Notes: generated by a model not told the origin, from the sequence alone. Positions 30,901 through 43,070 are shown, counted from the first letter of the stretch. The stretch is DNA of 64,000 nt from Ditylenchus dipsaci (GCA_004194705.1 SADC01000476.1:83854-147853), one strand, 5' to 3'. A program made the numbers and translations.

Positions 30901-33125
30901 AACGCTGCAGTTCTGGCAAGTTACTAAACAAAAATAAGAAACTTCTGAATATTTGAAAGCAAGCAACCTTAGGGTGGCTGACATCCCAACAATTTGAGGG
31001 TTTATTTTACGCAAGAGCTTAGTTAGACACATTTCCAAGTGAGCACCTCTGAATCCATCTCCCAGCATGTGCAACTACAGCAAAATTGTTAACCTCATCG
31101 ACTTTAAAAAAGATAACCACCTCATCTACGATCACCAGCCCAATGTTGCTGCTGAGACGTGAGGCAGGATCGATCAGACTATTAATGAGCACGTTTGCTT
31201 TCTCAATTGTACAAATATAAATTGAGCACTGGCCATTTCTTCGTTTTATTGGCGGTATTCGACCCTTCTTTCTTGCGTATTCCTCCACGCAAATATCGAA
31301 ATTGTGTTCAAATTTGGACAGAGAGAGAACCTTAAAGACGCAAGTTTCATTAAAGATATGAGGGTCTCTTATGCTGTTTTCGATATCCAACTTTATTAAA
31401 CAAATAACTTGCGTGCACATTTTTCTGCCAAAAAGCCTTGGAGAGAAAGAAGTTAGTTACATATAGGTGGATTGTGAGTAATCACAAGCTGGTCAAACAT
31501 GGATCGATCAAAAAAATTCCTTTTACCCGAATTTTTATTTCAAAGCTACCTTTAATCAAGATTTTTATGTGAATTCAAGTTTCGATATCGAACCTACATT
31601 TCAAAAATTGGGTGCCATTATATCTAGACTCGACTAGTTATGAAGAATATGAAATTGCTGCTTTATAAGGTACAATTCTGGTATACCCCCAGCACTCAAT
31701 TCTGGTAAACCCACGATTTACCCCGTGATTGATAGCTGAGGATGTTAGCTACACGATGGTGTAAAAATTTCTTGGTTTAGTTCACAAAAAATGTATACCT
31801 TTTAATTAAAATTAAATTGAATCTTTTCGAGTGAAAATTAAACACTCAAAAATGATTCAATTCTATTTTAATTAAAAGATATACACTTTGGTGAACTAGA
31901 CCATGAAATCTTTAGACCACCGTGTAGCTAAAATCCTCAGCTTTCAATTGTGGGGTAAAGTGTTGGGGGTATATCAGAATTTAGTGCTGGGGGTATATCA
32001 GAATTTAGTGCTGGGGCAGGGCTGTACCGGATATCCGATATCCGACATCCGATATCCGATATGCGGCACTTTTTGGCATCCGATATCCGGTATCCGAAAA
32101 AATGGCGAATTTTCGGAAAAAATTTTTTAAAACTTTTTGAAATTTAGAAAAATTTTTCAATTTTTTTTTCAAAATTTCATCAAAAATATCCGAAATCCGA
32201 TATCCGATAACCGATATCCGGCACTTTTTCATATCCGGTATCCGATATCCGATCCGATATTTTTTGGTATCCGGTACAGCCCTGTGCTGGGGGTATATCA
32301 GAATTTAGTGCTGGGGGTATACCAGAATTTAGCCCTTTAAAGAAGTTGAGAAATATAAGAATAAATTTAAAAAAATTACCAATTCTTGAACGATTGCAAC
32401 AAACCTAAGAGAGGAATAAGTCTTAGTTTTTATTTTAAATTATTTCGTAACTTACGGCACGATCATTATACAATTCCTCTTGAGCACTAGAGTCTCCCTC
32501 AACATCAGTATTTCGGCTACTAATGTCTAAATAAAAAATGCTTAACCCAGCACAACTTCTTATAAGAAGTAAACCTTTCCAGCGCTAGTAGGCAATGATA
32601 AAATAAAGTTTTCTCCATCCAGCAATCGTTTATCGCTCAAGCATTCGTCTTGCCATTCTAAAAATACGTCATACAGTTGACAAAATGTTTTAAAATGATA
32701 CCATAAAGGGTTTCTATTTTCCTGCTCTTGTAGGCTTCAGCAATTTCATGAGGAAGCTCAAGATCCATCAGTAGTTCGAAAAAAGATCGCTGGCAGAGTG
32801 GAAGAGAAGAGTTGATGCTGATGTCGTTCAGGTTGGAAAAGTCACAGCTGTTCAAGGATGCCATTGGACTTGGTCGAGAATTTTCATTCACCCCGTAACT
32901 TTCATTGAGCACTTTTGTAGGGCACTTTATTGGCGTAAACTTCATCTAAAATAAGCAACTTCAGTAACATTTCTATCTATAAATGATAGTTGTGCAGTGT
33001 CATCCAATAACCTTCTTTTCAGCCGAAGAAAATGTTGAAATGTCTAAGGTTGAAGTTATCATAGGGTCGAACGACAAATCGACATCAGAGTAGAGATTTA
33101 TTGAATCATTTAATTCGTCCGCCAT
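27948..33125 (-). CDS. HELQ: HELQ DNA helicase (Hel308 family), complete copy
   Basis: Superfamily 2, 3'-5' DNA helicase acting at stalled forks and in double-strand-break repair. Start [17 protein letters not shown] at 33125. Landmarks in order: N-terminal exon 32658-32945; EWQDECL and Walker A LPTSAGK (about 32580-32650); [13 protein letters not shown] (about 32460-32525); [13 protein letters not shown] and [17 protein letters not shown] (about 31140-31290); motif II VVDE|LH split by an intron at about 31120; IVGMSATL (about 30970-31000); STSTLAAG (about 30215); [10 protein letters not shown] (about 29935-29965); [18 protein letters not shown] (about 28880-28950); HhH-like C-terminal exon 28061-28236 and last exon 27948-28013 (ends LELLGVAI). 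All landmarks match human HELQ. Only this copy keeps the last exon. AATAAA near 27847. Confidence 0.93.
28412..28605. repeat. Foldback MITE in a HELQ intron
   Basis: A palindrome with arms of about 80 nt (GCGGCATGCGCAAGATTTGA ... TCTCTTTCGTCTCTCACT and complement) preceded by a TTAAAGGACCAT end. The arms resemble the 60247-60434 element (TTTGAATTGGCG, GACGAAAGAGAA). The right-hand TTAA end is missing. Copies sit at the same place in units 2 and 3 (about 38363-38550 and 48320-48505). Confidence 0.65.
31662..32340. repeat. Foldback element in HELQ intron, carrying a hAT MITE
   Basis: Outer inverted ends CAATTCTGGTATACCCCCAG and complement, with several 'gctgggggtatatcagaattta' direct repeats on the right side, and an inner palindrome (TTTTAATTAAAAT..., 31795-31885). 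The hAT MITE 32017-32284 is inserted in one of the direct repeats. Same structure in units 2 and 3 (about 41610-42290 and 51700-52380). Confidence 0.65.
32017..32284. mobile_element. 268-bp hAT-type MITE with ATATCCGATATCC repeats
   Basis: The ends CAGGGCTGTACCGGATATCC and (complement) CAGGGCTGTACCGGATACCA are flanked by the exact octamer TGCTGGGG (32009-32016, 32285-32292). Both arms are runs of GATATCC units. It is present in all three units (41964-42231 and 52055-52323), so it predates the triplication. Confidence 0.92.
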
Positions 33126-35280
33126 TACACTACAAGTGACACAAATCAGGCCAAATTATCCAACATAAACATAAACTATCTAACGAAGGCTAAAAATTAA
33201 TCACAGAATTAATTTTCTTATATTTAATGCAAAAGCAGCTACGTTTATTTCATTACCTTTATTTACTTTTATTCAAATTATATGTTCGTTTCGACAAATT
33301 CAAATTTGTTTCACACAACGAATAAAATTCGAATAATACAAGCTTTAAATTTCGAAACAGGGCATATGAAAGCGGCTGTATTGGTTTTCGCACGGCTTTT
33401 TAAAACGTCCAAAAATGGATCTATTTACTTTTGAATAAAATTTTGCTGTATAAAATGATTTGACAATAAACATTTAACATTTCACTGGGCTCTATTTTAG
33501 TCCTACAATCATTAAAATAAGAACAGGAACTCACGCGGATGGGAAAATCCATGGAAAAGACTATAGAATACGACAAAAAAAATAGCCGATCAAGCTAGAA
33601 ACTGAAAATTTCGGCCGGCCGAGCCAAAGGTCGAAAACAAAATATTCTGACTAACCGAAGGCTGAAAATGAGAACAACGAGAGCAGACAGCTTAGGCCAG
33701 AGTAACCAGTGGATAAGTGTTTGTGTATTCTTTTTCAAAACCTCCACTTATTCGACTACTCTTCGGTGCACAACATTTTCAATCATATCAGATCAAATTT
33801 ACTGTCATTTTACAGCCTAGATATTCTGAATGTTGTGTACCTAGGAGAAGCCGAACTATCAATGGGTCGGAAGAAATAACATAAAAACACCGCTCCACTA
33901 AGCACTCTAAACCTTAAACTCTAATCAATATTCAAATAATATTTTCCTAACTGATCAAGTAGCTCGCACATAATATACTAAAACTGATAACTCTAAACTT
34001 TTCCTAGATAAATTCAAGCCTAATAATTTATAAAATCTGACAGAGTGAATCAATGAGTGAAAAACTAAGTATAGCTAAATATAGGCTTGTGAAACTTGTA
34101 ACTCTACGAGAATTTCACCCATATTTCCGTGGATATCTGAAAATCATGAAAATAGAAGAACGTATGAAACATCTAACTCTCAAATTTGTGCCGTCTTTAT
34201 GTCCATAGACTCCTTGTCCTTACACTTCGTCTTCAGCAAATAGGCCCTTTTAGCTTTTATTAACCTTGGGTTTGTGTGAAATTATGAGAAGTCCCACCTC
34301 TCCATAATTGTACTTTAGCAAAAAATAGCCACATGTGCTGGCGTAAAGCTCCAAAAAATAGCGCTAGGCGGCATCGCCTTGCGTTTTTCAAAACAGCTAG
34401 TGAAGATATGATTAGTAGGGATGGAGGATGGCCTATTCCGGGACGTGAAAACAAATTTAAAAAATTCCGGGACTGGAAAAAACCATAAAAACCCCGCGGG
34501 AAGGGGCGTCCTGTGCCCACCGTCCTTCATCCGGATCATTAGGGATATCCCTAATGATTAATGCAATTATGATCTTCCCATCTTCTGCATTTCATCCCGG
34601 GAGGTGAGCACCCAAGCTTTTAATAATTTTTTCGGTAAAGTCTCTAGGAAAAGGATGGGCGGACGATTAACCTTGGGTTCGTGTGAAATCATGAGAATCA
34701 CCACCTCTTTTTGGTGGCAACGCAGAAGACCTTTGAAAATTGCGGTTTTAAGTAAATTTAGTTTTTTATAATTTTTTAGGTCCAGCCGAGCAGACTGGCC
34801 GAGCCCGTGCACAGGCTTGGTTAGTAGTACCGAGATATCCAGACGTTTCATCGTAAGGAGAAAAAAGGGTTCTCAGTCGAAATCCTGTTTTCGACGTTAT
34901 GTTTGAAAATCACAGATCCAGATTTTTTTGATCTTTCAAAGACGGTATATATTTTTTATTTTCGCATTTTTATTCAAAAACCTTGCTTGTTTTAAAGTCA
35001 AAAAGCATTCGTTGAATGACTGTTTAAGAGGCCCACCCGTGAGTTATAAAAGTAATAAGAGCAGAGAGTTATGTGCGTACCTCTTTAATTAAGCAGTTAC
35101 TTAAGCAAATCGGTCGGTGTCTCAATCTGATTGACTAGCTCTAAAACCCCAATACAGACTCTTAAGTAAATGGGTAGCTTTTATTTAGGCAAAGTATCAC
35201 ATCTGTAGGAATTTCAACCGAACACTAAACGATATGAATGTATTTGCGAAAGGCACATATCAAATCATCTCATCATTACA
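33126..35280. other. Intergenic stretch, HELQ start to EAF end
   Basis: No gene recognised. An 'attaaccttgggttYgtgtg' segment followed by a 'tgagaa...ccacctc' tract occurs twice (34259 and 34669). A perfect 20-bp palindrome CATTAGGGATATCCCTAATG lies at about 34541-34560. A 94-codon minus ORF (34567-34851) has no recognisable similarity and I do not call it a gene. The EAF poly(A) signal AATAAA (minus) is near 35180. Equivalents: 43071-45225 and 53164-55317. Confidence 0.6.
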
Positions 35281-36182
35281 CTAATCAGAGTCGCTGCTGC
35301 TTTCGTCGCTCATAATAAGATCTTCCATAACATTGACTGGTGCAGCTGGAGTTGTTTTCCCGAGTGGCGCCTGAAACAAGAATATGTATTTAAATAGCAG
35401 AATAAACAGCCCTACCATCATGCTTTCCAAAGCCAACGCATCCTCATCAGAATCCGAATCGTTTCCACCTGAACCTTCCTTCCTCTCGTTCTCATCATTG
35501 GAAGAAGTACCCGAAGAGTGAGATGATGGAGAAGAAGTAGCAGCCCTCTCATCGTTTCTACCTTCGCCACTGGCTTTAAATGACGACCAGTTTTAGACCG
35601 AATTCGCTGAATCTGTGCCTTTAAAGCCTCATTCGTGCCATCATCATTGCCTCTGAAAACTGCTTTTGTATACCTCTATCGTGTTACAAGAAGTGTTACC
35701 TTGTTTTCTTTATCGTGAAGTTCGAAGAGAGACGCTCTAGAGTCAGTTGTTTTGTTTCCTGGTCAAAGATGAGAAGACACTCCTTATCGCCAGCAATAGG
35801 ATTCTTGGACCCTTTGTAGACAGTCAAGTTATCGAGGTTTTGGTTCGGCACAACTACCTAAATTACAATAATGTCTAAAAAAAGTTAGGGTGGCTTACTT
35901 TGAAAAATACCTGCACATCACGATTATCAGCCACACCAATGTAAGTTTCTTGTTCGCCAGCTACAGACTGCGGTTTAAAGTCATCTTAAACAAAAGTTTA
36001 GCTTTGAAAACCAAATAAAATGACTTACACCTCAGAGTATGGAACTCACTAGCACTTGATGAAGGAGCGTTACTTGAACGCTTCGACGGCTTCTGATTGG
36101 CATGTGCAAAAGAATCACCAATTTTTATTTCATATGTGTCGTAGGGAATGCCCGTAGCCGAATCAGAATTACCTTTTTGCAT
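35281..36182 (-). CDS. EAF: ELL-associated factor (EAF), unit 1
   Basis: Transcription elongation cofactor that binds ELL in super elongation complexes. Start MQKGNSDSATGIPYD at 36182. Reading order: EIKIGDSFAHANQ, SSSASEFHTLR joined by an intron to YDFKPQSV, then VVVPNQNLDNLTVYKGSK, ECLLIFDQETKQLTLERL, SSNFTIKKTR, a basic linker, a Ser/Asp/Glu-rich acidic tail, and the end VMEDLIMSDESSSDSD (stop 35281-35283). The conserved core (YDFKP..., VYKGSK..., ECLLI, LSSNFTIKKTR) and serine-rich acidic C-terminus are diagnostic of EAF1/EAF2. In this copy a T-run is one base shorter near 35560 than in units 2 and 3, shifting the frame. It is divergent from CERT. Confidence 0.93.
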
Positions 36183-36427
36183 TTCACTCGATATTGAGAA
36201 CAAACTGAAAATATTATCAATTAAGTAATTGGAAAACAATTCAAACAAATCCAGCAGAATATGACGCAAATAGTACAATGGGGAAAACCAGATAAGGATA
36301 TCCGGTTTCTGCGATCTAACTTCTGAAAGAAGTTGAGGTAATTTCCACGCTTTAGAGTCAAAATTGTTTTCAAAACTTTTCTCTGGCAAACAAACACATC
36401 AGCAAAACCACATTTTGAAAAAGCATT

Positions 36428-36886
36428 GGCTTATACTGATTTGGTTTGCGAAAAAGCTGAAATAGGTCACGAAAAGGATTATTTATCTGACGAAAAACTG
36501 AAATTGACATTAAATTGGCATCTTTTCTAAATTTTCGTGTTAATTTTTTGAATTTTTTTTAAATAGCTTATAGCCCAGAATCTCAGTTTTCTAACAAGCT
36601 ATCAACTGACCAGATGATATTTCAAATAGTTGGAGGAAAAGGTCTTCAAATGGACCAAATTTTCGGAAAAATTTGCTCTATTCAAAGACCTTTCCTCCAA
36701 CTTTTTGAAACATCATTTGGTCAGTTGATAGCTTGTTAGAAATCTGAGATCCTGGGCTACACAATACTAAAAAAGTTAACAAAAAGTCATAACAAAAAAT
36801 TAGAAAAATATTTAAGTTTTTCGTGAGATAAATAATCTTTTTCGTGACCTATTTCTGCTTTTTCGCAAACCAAATCATATTATGCC
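36428..36886. mobile_element. 459-bp foldback element between EAF and CERT
   Basis: The ends GGCTTATACTGATTTGGTTT and (complement) GGCATAATATGATTTGGTTT are flanked by AAAAGCATT (36419-36427, 36887-36895), a 9-bp duplication. Long arms include GCTATCAACTGACC and its complement around a TTGGAGGAAAAGG pair. It occupies much of the intergenic space between the divergent EAF and CERT starts in every unit (copies about 46373-46831 and 56465-56925). A 57-codon ORF beginning MPKALPKN overlaps its edge and is not called. Confidence 0.82.
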
Positions 36887-37151
36887 AAAAGCATTACCAA
36901 AAAATAAACATATTATTTCTAGCAATAGTCAATTCAGGATGGAAAATCCAACAAATCCTTATAAAAAATTGAAATTAACACACAGACAAGACGCCAAAAT
37001 TATTGCAAACACTTCAAAAAGGGATATTTCGCGGAAAAAATTAGCGGTAAAGTGACAAGTTGAAGCAGATTTATCTCTCGTTTTATTTATTCTCTGATGG
37101 TTTTTCGACTTGGCTTTTCAAATTGTGTCTTCCACTATCAGAAAAATCAGC

Positions 37152-38036
37152 ATGAAATTTCTTTGAATGGCACTGCATTCAAATACACCAATTTTGTGTT
37201 TGGTTTCCAGGAGCGATACTTCAAACTTACCAGTGGTGTAATTTATTACTATTTATCCAAGGAAACTGAGAAGGAGGGTGCAGAAAATTCCGGGTATTAA
37301 GCAATTTCAGGCTAGAGGTTTGTAAATCTTTGTCGTTTATTTTGAGTTGGATAATAAGTCAAATTTTTTTTAGTTTGATGACGATCCCTATCGATTTGAT
37401 ATTGTTTTTCCGGATGAAAGGTGGAGCCTCAGGTTCTGCAACAGGGATGAACTGGTGTTGTGGAGAGATGCTTTACAGGTTTAGCTTTTTATTATTCACT
37501 GGTAAAGACGATTGAAAATTGCAGGCTTTCTCGAAATATCCGCTAGAAGTAGAGGAAGAATTGAGACTGATGTCGACAACTTCCTCCAACAGCAATCAAT
37601 CCTCTTCATTTTTTGCCGTGGAATGTGATGTTCAGGATCAGACACCTCCTGGCCCTCCACACTAGACTCAAATGCTCTGTACAGGCTCAGAGAGGAGATG
37701 CCTCAACAATTGAACTTAGTCATTAAAGTTTTGGACCAGTGGCTGACATTAGACGATTTCAGTGCGCATTGTGAGTTTTTCAATATGTTTTTTTTACAAA
37801 AATGTAATCACATTTTCTTAAAAAAATGTCAGATTTATTTGTCCCAAATTTGTGCTAAAAATATGTGGTGCAGAACAAAAAAAAAACTTTTTTGATGCAG
37901 AAAAAGAATTGCCTCGTCTTAAAGCCATGCAAATGCCGTTTTTAAATTTTTGTATAAGCATTTAGACATTCAGGGTGCTTAAAAGCCCATTCCTTTTCCT
38001 AGTCATTGCATTGTACAAGGTTTTAGTTAGTGTATT
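37152..38036 (+). pseudogene. CERT 5' fragment (PH domain), unit 1
   Basis: First three CERT exons only (37152 to about 37770), running into the unit junction at 38033. Compared with unit 3 the start region has lost a G (ATG followed directly by AAATTT), the GGGG run before TGCAG is GGG, and CCCC near 37650 is CCC; each shifts the frame. Without the START exons it cannot encode ceramide transfer protein. The losses may be consensus errors, but the 3' truncation is structural if the triplication is real. Confidence 0.8.
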
Positions 38037-41000
38037 AATTATCTCTCTGCTTGATAATGATTCAAGGCCATTTAGAGCTTGACAAGAAAACCTGGCTCGT
38101 TTCGGCGATTGATTGCACGGTCTTGAAACCTTGATTGTAAAGTAGTTGAGCACGGCTTTGCTTGACGTAGTCAATAGCCATCAGTGAAACGAGTTCTAAA
38201 AAAACAAATCATTTATGCGGTTGACCAATAATTTCATTACTCCAAATGCTACCTTGACAAGAGCACGAAGTCAATTTCTAAGGAATTCAGGCAAAAGAAT
38301 CTTGAGTGGCCATAAAGAAGGGATTTTCTAAAAATTGGTAGAAGAGCATTAGCGCAATGAAAATGATATTAAAGGACCATAGTTTTAGCACACAGCGGCA
38401 TGCGCAAGATTTGAATTGGCGGAGGACACTTCTCTTTCGTCTCTCACTATGCTCTTTGGTGTCATTCGAAATGACTCATTAGAGTACAGTGAGAGACGAA
38501 AGAGAAGTGTCCCCGCCAATTCAAATTTTGCGCATGCCGCTGCCCGCAAAAACTGAAAATGTGGAAAGGATTACGAATAAATAAAAAAATACCTCCGCAA
38601 ATCTCATTATAGCTCCTGCATGTATGAAGATTTCCTGTTATCAAAAAAGGAACTTAAAAGACTGAAACAGATTGAATAAATATAGAAATTTCCGCAACCT
38701 ACTAAGTGTTAACAAAAAAATTGAGCCGTTTTTTGAAAGTCTATTATCATAATCCGTCTCAGATTTTTTATGAAAATTTGGTTGACATGAATAGCTTATT
38801 TGTTGAGTCACTCGGTATTAAAGGACCAACCTGTAACATATTTTGAATCCAACCACGTGAAACATCGAACATTTTAGACACATCCCATAAGGTCTTTTCA
38901 TTCCATAGTTGGTGAAGCATGAGGGCTATGTAGACTCGGAGTTTCTCTGATTTCTTATCCTAAAATATATAATAAAAAGAGAATAAAGAAAACTACTCCT
39001 AACCGGCTGGTAATCTTTTCCCACTTGTCGCCCAATATCACTCTTGGTGATGCCCATCGATTTCAAAAGGGCTTGCTCTCCTTCAGACAAGGCTAACAGC
39101 TAAATTGGAAAACTGAGAACACAAATTATCCGAAAATTCCAACTTCTACCTGTTCCAAGAAAACATCCCACCTAATACGAGCGGAGAAATTTAACTGAAC
39201 GTCGAGCGGAATCACAATGAAAATCAAATGAAAGCATGAAAAAAAGACAATCCCTCTGTCTAAATTTTCGTCAAAGCATCATTCACGTCGAGGGCAGTAC
39301 TTGGATTAAGATTTGCATTAAATGTGGCCGATCCTTTCAGTGTGGGCAGCAACTGAGAGCTCTACAATCGTTTTTTATTTTGAAAAATGGCCATAAGCTT
39401 AGTGAACAAAGAAAATCGTACGTTCTTTACAGTGATCATTTCCTTTTCACGCAACGATCCAGAATGGCATTCAATTGAAAAAAGACGTCATCTTTTTTCT
39501 GAATACCATATAGAGTTGAGTTTAACATTGTGTCACCGAGGTCTTCTATGGACTGGCATACCTAAAGCACGAACTAACAGTACAGCTTTGGTCGAGGACA
39601 AACTCTACTTTTAAAGCAATCAAATCTAAATAAAAAGCTTCTAGCAAATAAGCATCTTCAAGACTACTGTTACAAGCTTCCATTGGACCTTTCACCATTT
39701 CCATAAACTACAATTAGAAAAAAGGATGAAAGACAGTTTTTCTCAAAGAAAAAATCGCACCCAAATTCTTTCAGCTTCTTTTAACATGACAATGCTTTCT
39801 CCACGTCTATCCAGCCCTAAATTTTATTGAATGAGTACTTTGTTCATCGCAAACTTTAGCTGATTACCAGCTCTTCCCGCCCTACCAATCATTTGCAAAT
39901 ATTTTCCTTTGGTTAGCCTTGCTCTAAACATATATTATGTTAGAAGTTTCAGAAAATCGCTTTAGGAGAGCTGAATTAAAAACACTCTCAAATTTTTTAA
40001 AAGGTCGGAATTCAAAACTTCAAAAGACTATGATTTTAATTTCCTTCTAAATAGCTACCTTCCAACGTAAGGAGTCCTGATGATCACCCTTCGGCAAGGA
40101 AGATTAACCTGAAAAGTAGAAAAAAAAATCAAGTCATAAAAAACCCCAGTATTTTAGAAGGGTCTTACGCCAGCCGCTAGTGTTGATGTTGAGCAAATGA
40201 CGCGGATAACTCCTTCCTATGAATGAAAATTAAACATGGTTGTGACATGTGAAAAGACAGACCTTGAATGCAGCTTCTACATGTAACCTCTCCTCGGCTG
40301 TTAAATCTAAAAAAGCATCATCTTTTAATCAGAAAAATAGTTTGAAGAAAGTTTTCAAATCTGGACCTGAATGGTGATAGGCAATCCCTGCTAAGATTCC
40401 TTTTTCTAAAATAGGGTCGATCCGATTGTCCCCTTCCCTTTTCAGTTCATCGATGATCTGCTCACGTCTTTCCTTGTTTTCCTCCTTGACCTTCCTAAAA
40501 AAATGATTTTTTTCTTTTCAGGCGAAAAAAATAATAATCACTGATGTATATTTCGCGTGATGAGTCGACAAGTGTTTTGGCAGTACTCCTTGGAGGAGCA
40601 GAAGATGATTATAGACCTCTCGTTCAGAATTGGATTCAGCAAGAGAAAGATTCCATCTGGATCTTCCTAAGTAGACCTATCAGCTTTAAAACATTAACCA
40701 GCAATAAATTTTTACGGGATTTCTTTTTGAACCAAGATCTACTTCCTCTTTTTCCGTTTCTACCGAACAAAGGGATGATCCCACTTTGAATAGCTGCTTC
40801 AACTCAATTGGTCTGAATTCCGTCGTGAAAACATGAGCATCTCCCAAAAAACGCTGCAGTTCTGGCAAGTTACTAAACAAAAATAAGAAACTTCTGAATA
40901 TTTGAAAGCAAGCAACCTTAGGGTGGCTGACATCCCAACAATTTGAGGGTTTATTTTACGCAAGAGCTTAGTTAGACACATTTCCAAGTGAGCACCTCTG

Positions 41001-43070
41001 AATCCATCTCCCAGCATGTGCAACTACAGCAAAATTGTTAACCTCATCGACTTTAAAAAAGATAACCACCTCATCTACGATCACCAGCCCAATGTTGCTG
41101 CTGAGACGTGAGGCAGGATCGATCAGACTATTAATGAGCACGTTTGCTTTCTCAATTGTACAAATATAAATTGAGCACTGGCCATTTCTTCGTTTTATTG
41201 GCGGTATTCGACCCTTCTTTCTTGCGTATTCCTCCACGCAAATATCGAAATTGTGTTCAAATTTGGACAGAGAGAGAACCTTAAAGACGCAAGTTTCATT
41301 AAAGATATGAGGGTTCTCTTATGCTGTTTTCGATATCCAACTTTATTAAACAAATAACTTGCGTGCACATTTTTCTGCCAAAAAGCCTTGGAGAGAAAGA
41401 AGTTAGTTACATATAGGTGGATTGTGAGTAATCACAAGCTGGTCAAACATGGATCGATCAAAAAAATTCCTTTTACCCGAATTTTTATTTCAAAGCTACC
41501 TTTAATCAAGATTTTTATGTGAATTCAAGTTTCGATATCGAACCTACATTTCAAAAATTGGTGCCATTATATCTAGACTCGACTAGTTATGAAGAATATG
41601 AAATTGCTGCTTTATAAGGTACAATTCTGGTATACCCCAGCACTCAATTCTGGTAAACCCACGATTTACCCCGTGATTGATAGCTGAGGATGTTAGCTAC
41701 ACGATGGTGTAAAAATTTCTTGGTTTAGTTCACAAAAATGTATACCTTTTAATTAAAATTAAATTGAATCTTTTCGAGTGAAAATTAAACACTCAAAAAT
41801 GATTCAATTCTATTTTAATTAAAAGATATACACTTTGGTGAACTAGACCATGAAATCTTTAGACCACCGTGTAGCTAAAATCCTCAGCTTTCAATTGTGG
41901 GGTAAAGTGTTGGGGGTATATCAGAATTTAGTGCTGGGGGTATATCAGAATTTAGTGCTGGGGCAGGGCTGTACCGGATATCCGATATCCGACATCCGAT
42001 ATCCGATATGCGGCACTTTTTGGCATCCGATATCCGGTATCCGAAAAAATGGCGAATTTTCGGAAAAAATTTTTTAAAACTTTTTGAAATTTAGAAAAAT
42101 TTTTCAATTTTTTTTTCAAAATTTCATCAAAAATATCCGAAATCCGATATCCGATAACCGATATCCGGCACTTTTTCATATCCGGTATCCGATATCCGAT
42201 CCGATATTTTTTGGTATCCGGTACAGCCCTGTGCTGGGGGTATATCAGAATTTAGTGCTGGGGGTATACCAGAATTTAGCCCTTTAAAGAAGTTGAGAAA
42301 TATAAGAATAAATTTAAAAAAATTACCAATTCTTGAACGATTGCAACAAACCTAAGAGAGGAATAAGTCTTAGTTTTTATTTTAAATTATTTCGTAACTT
42401 ACGGCACGATCATTATACAATTCCTCTTGAGCACTAGAGTCTCCCTCAACATCAGTATTTCGGCTACTAATGTCTAAATAAAAAATGCTTAACCCAGCAC
42501 AACTTCTTATAAGAAGTAAACCTTTCCAGCGCTAGTAGGCAATGATAAAATAAAGTTTTCTCCATCCAGCAATCGTTTATCGCTCAAGCATTCGTCTTGC
42601 CATTCTAAAATACGTCATACAGTTGACAAAATGTTTTAAAATGATACCATAAAGGGTTTCTATTTTCCTGCTCTTGTAGGCTTCAGCAATTTCATGAGGA
42701 AGCTCAAGATCCATCAGTAGTTCGAAAAAAGATCGCTGGCAGAGTGGAAGAGAAGAGTTGATGCTGATGTCGTTCAGGTTGGAAAAGTCACAGCTGTTCA
42801 AGGATGCCATTGGACTTGGTCGAGAATTTTCATTCACCCGTAACTTTCATTGAGCACTTTTGTAGGGCACTTTATTGGCGTAAACTTCATCTAAAATAAG
42901 CAACTTCAGTAACATTTCTATCTATAAATGATAGTTGTGCAGTGTCATCCAATAACCTTCTTTTCAGCCGAAGAAAATGTTGAAATGTCTAAGGTTGAAG
43001 TTATCATAGGGTCGAACGACAAATCGACATCAGAGTAGAGATTTATTGAATCATTTAATTCGTCCGCCAT
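38037..43070 (-). pseudogene. HELQ, unit 2, missing its last exon
   Basis: Colinear with the complete HELQ and starting at 43070 with the same MADELND N-terminus. It is truncated in the penultimate exon: after AERIIN the reading crosses the junction into antisense CERT intron and would add about 23 unrelated residues (TLTKTLYNAMTRK...) before a stop at 37962. The last exon ([14 protein letters not shown]) is absent. Clustered one-base deletions occur at 38045-38290. Helicase motifs remain present upstream, so a C-terminally altered protein is possible. Confidence 0.8.

Noticed and set aside
34567..34851. 94-codon minus ORF (MKRLDISVLL...) in the HELQ-EAF gap
   Set aside because: No similarity I recognise, no splice context; repeated in units 2 and 3 only because the DNA is triplicated.
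36872..37054. Small ORF starting MPKALPKN upstream of CERT
   Set aside because: Its start overlaps the foldback element end and target duplication; the PH domain starts later with its own ATG and an exon of exact codon length.
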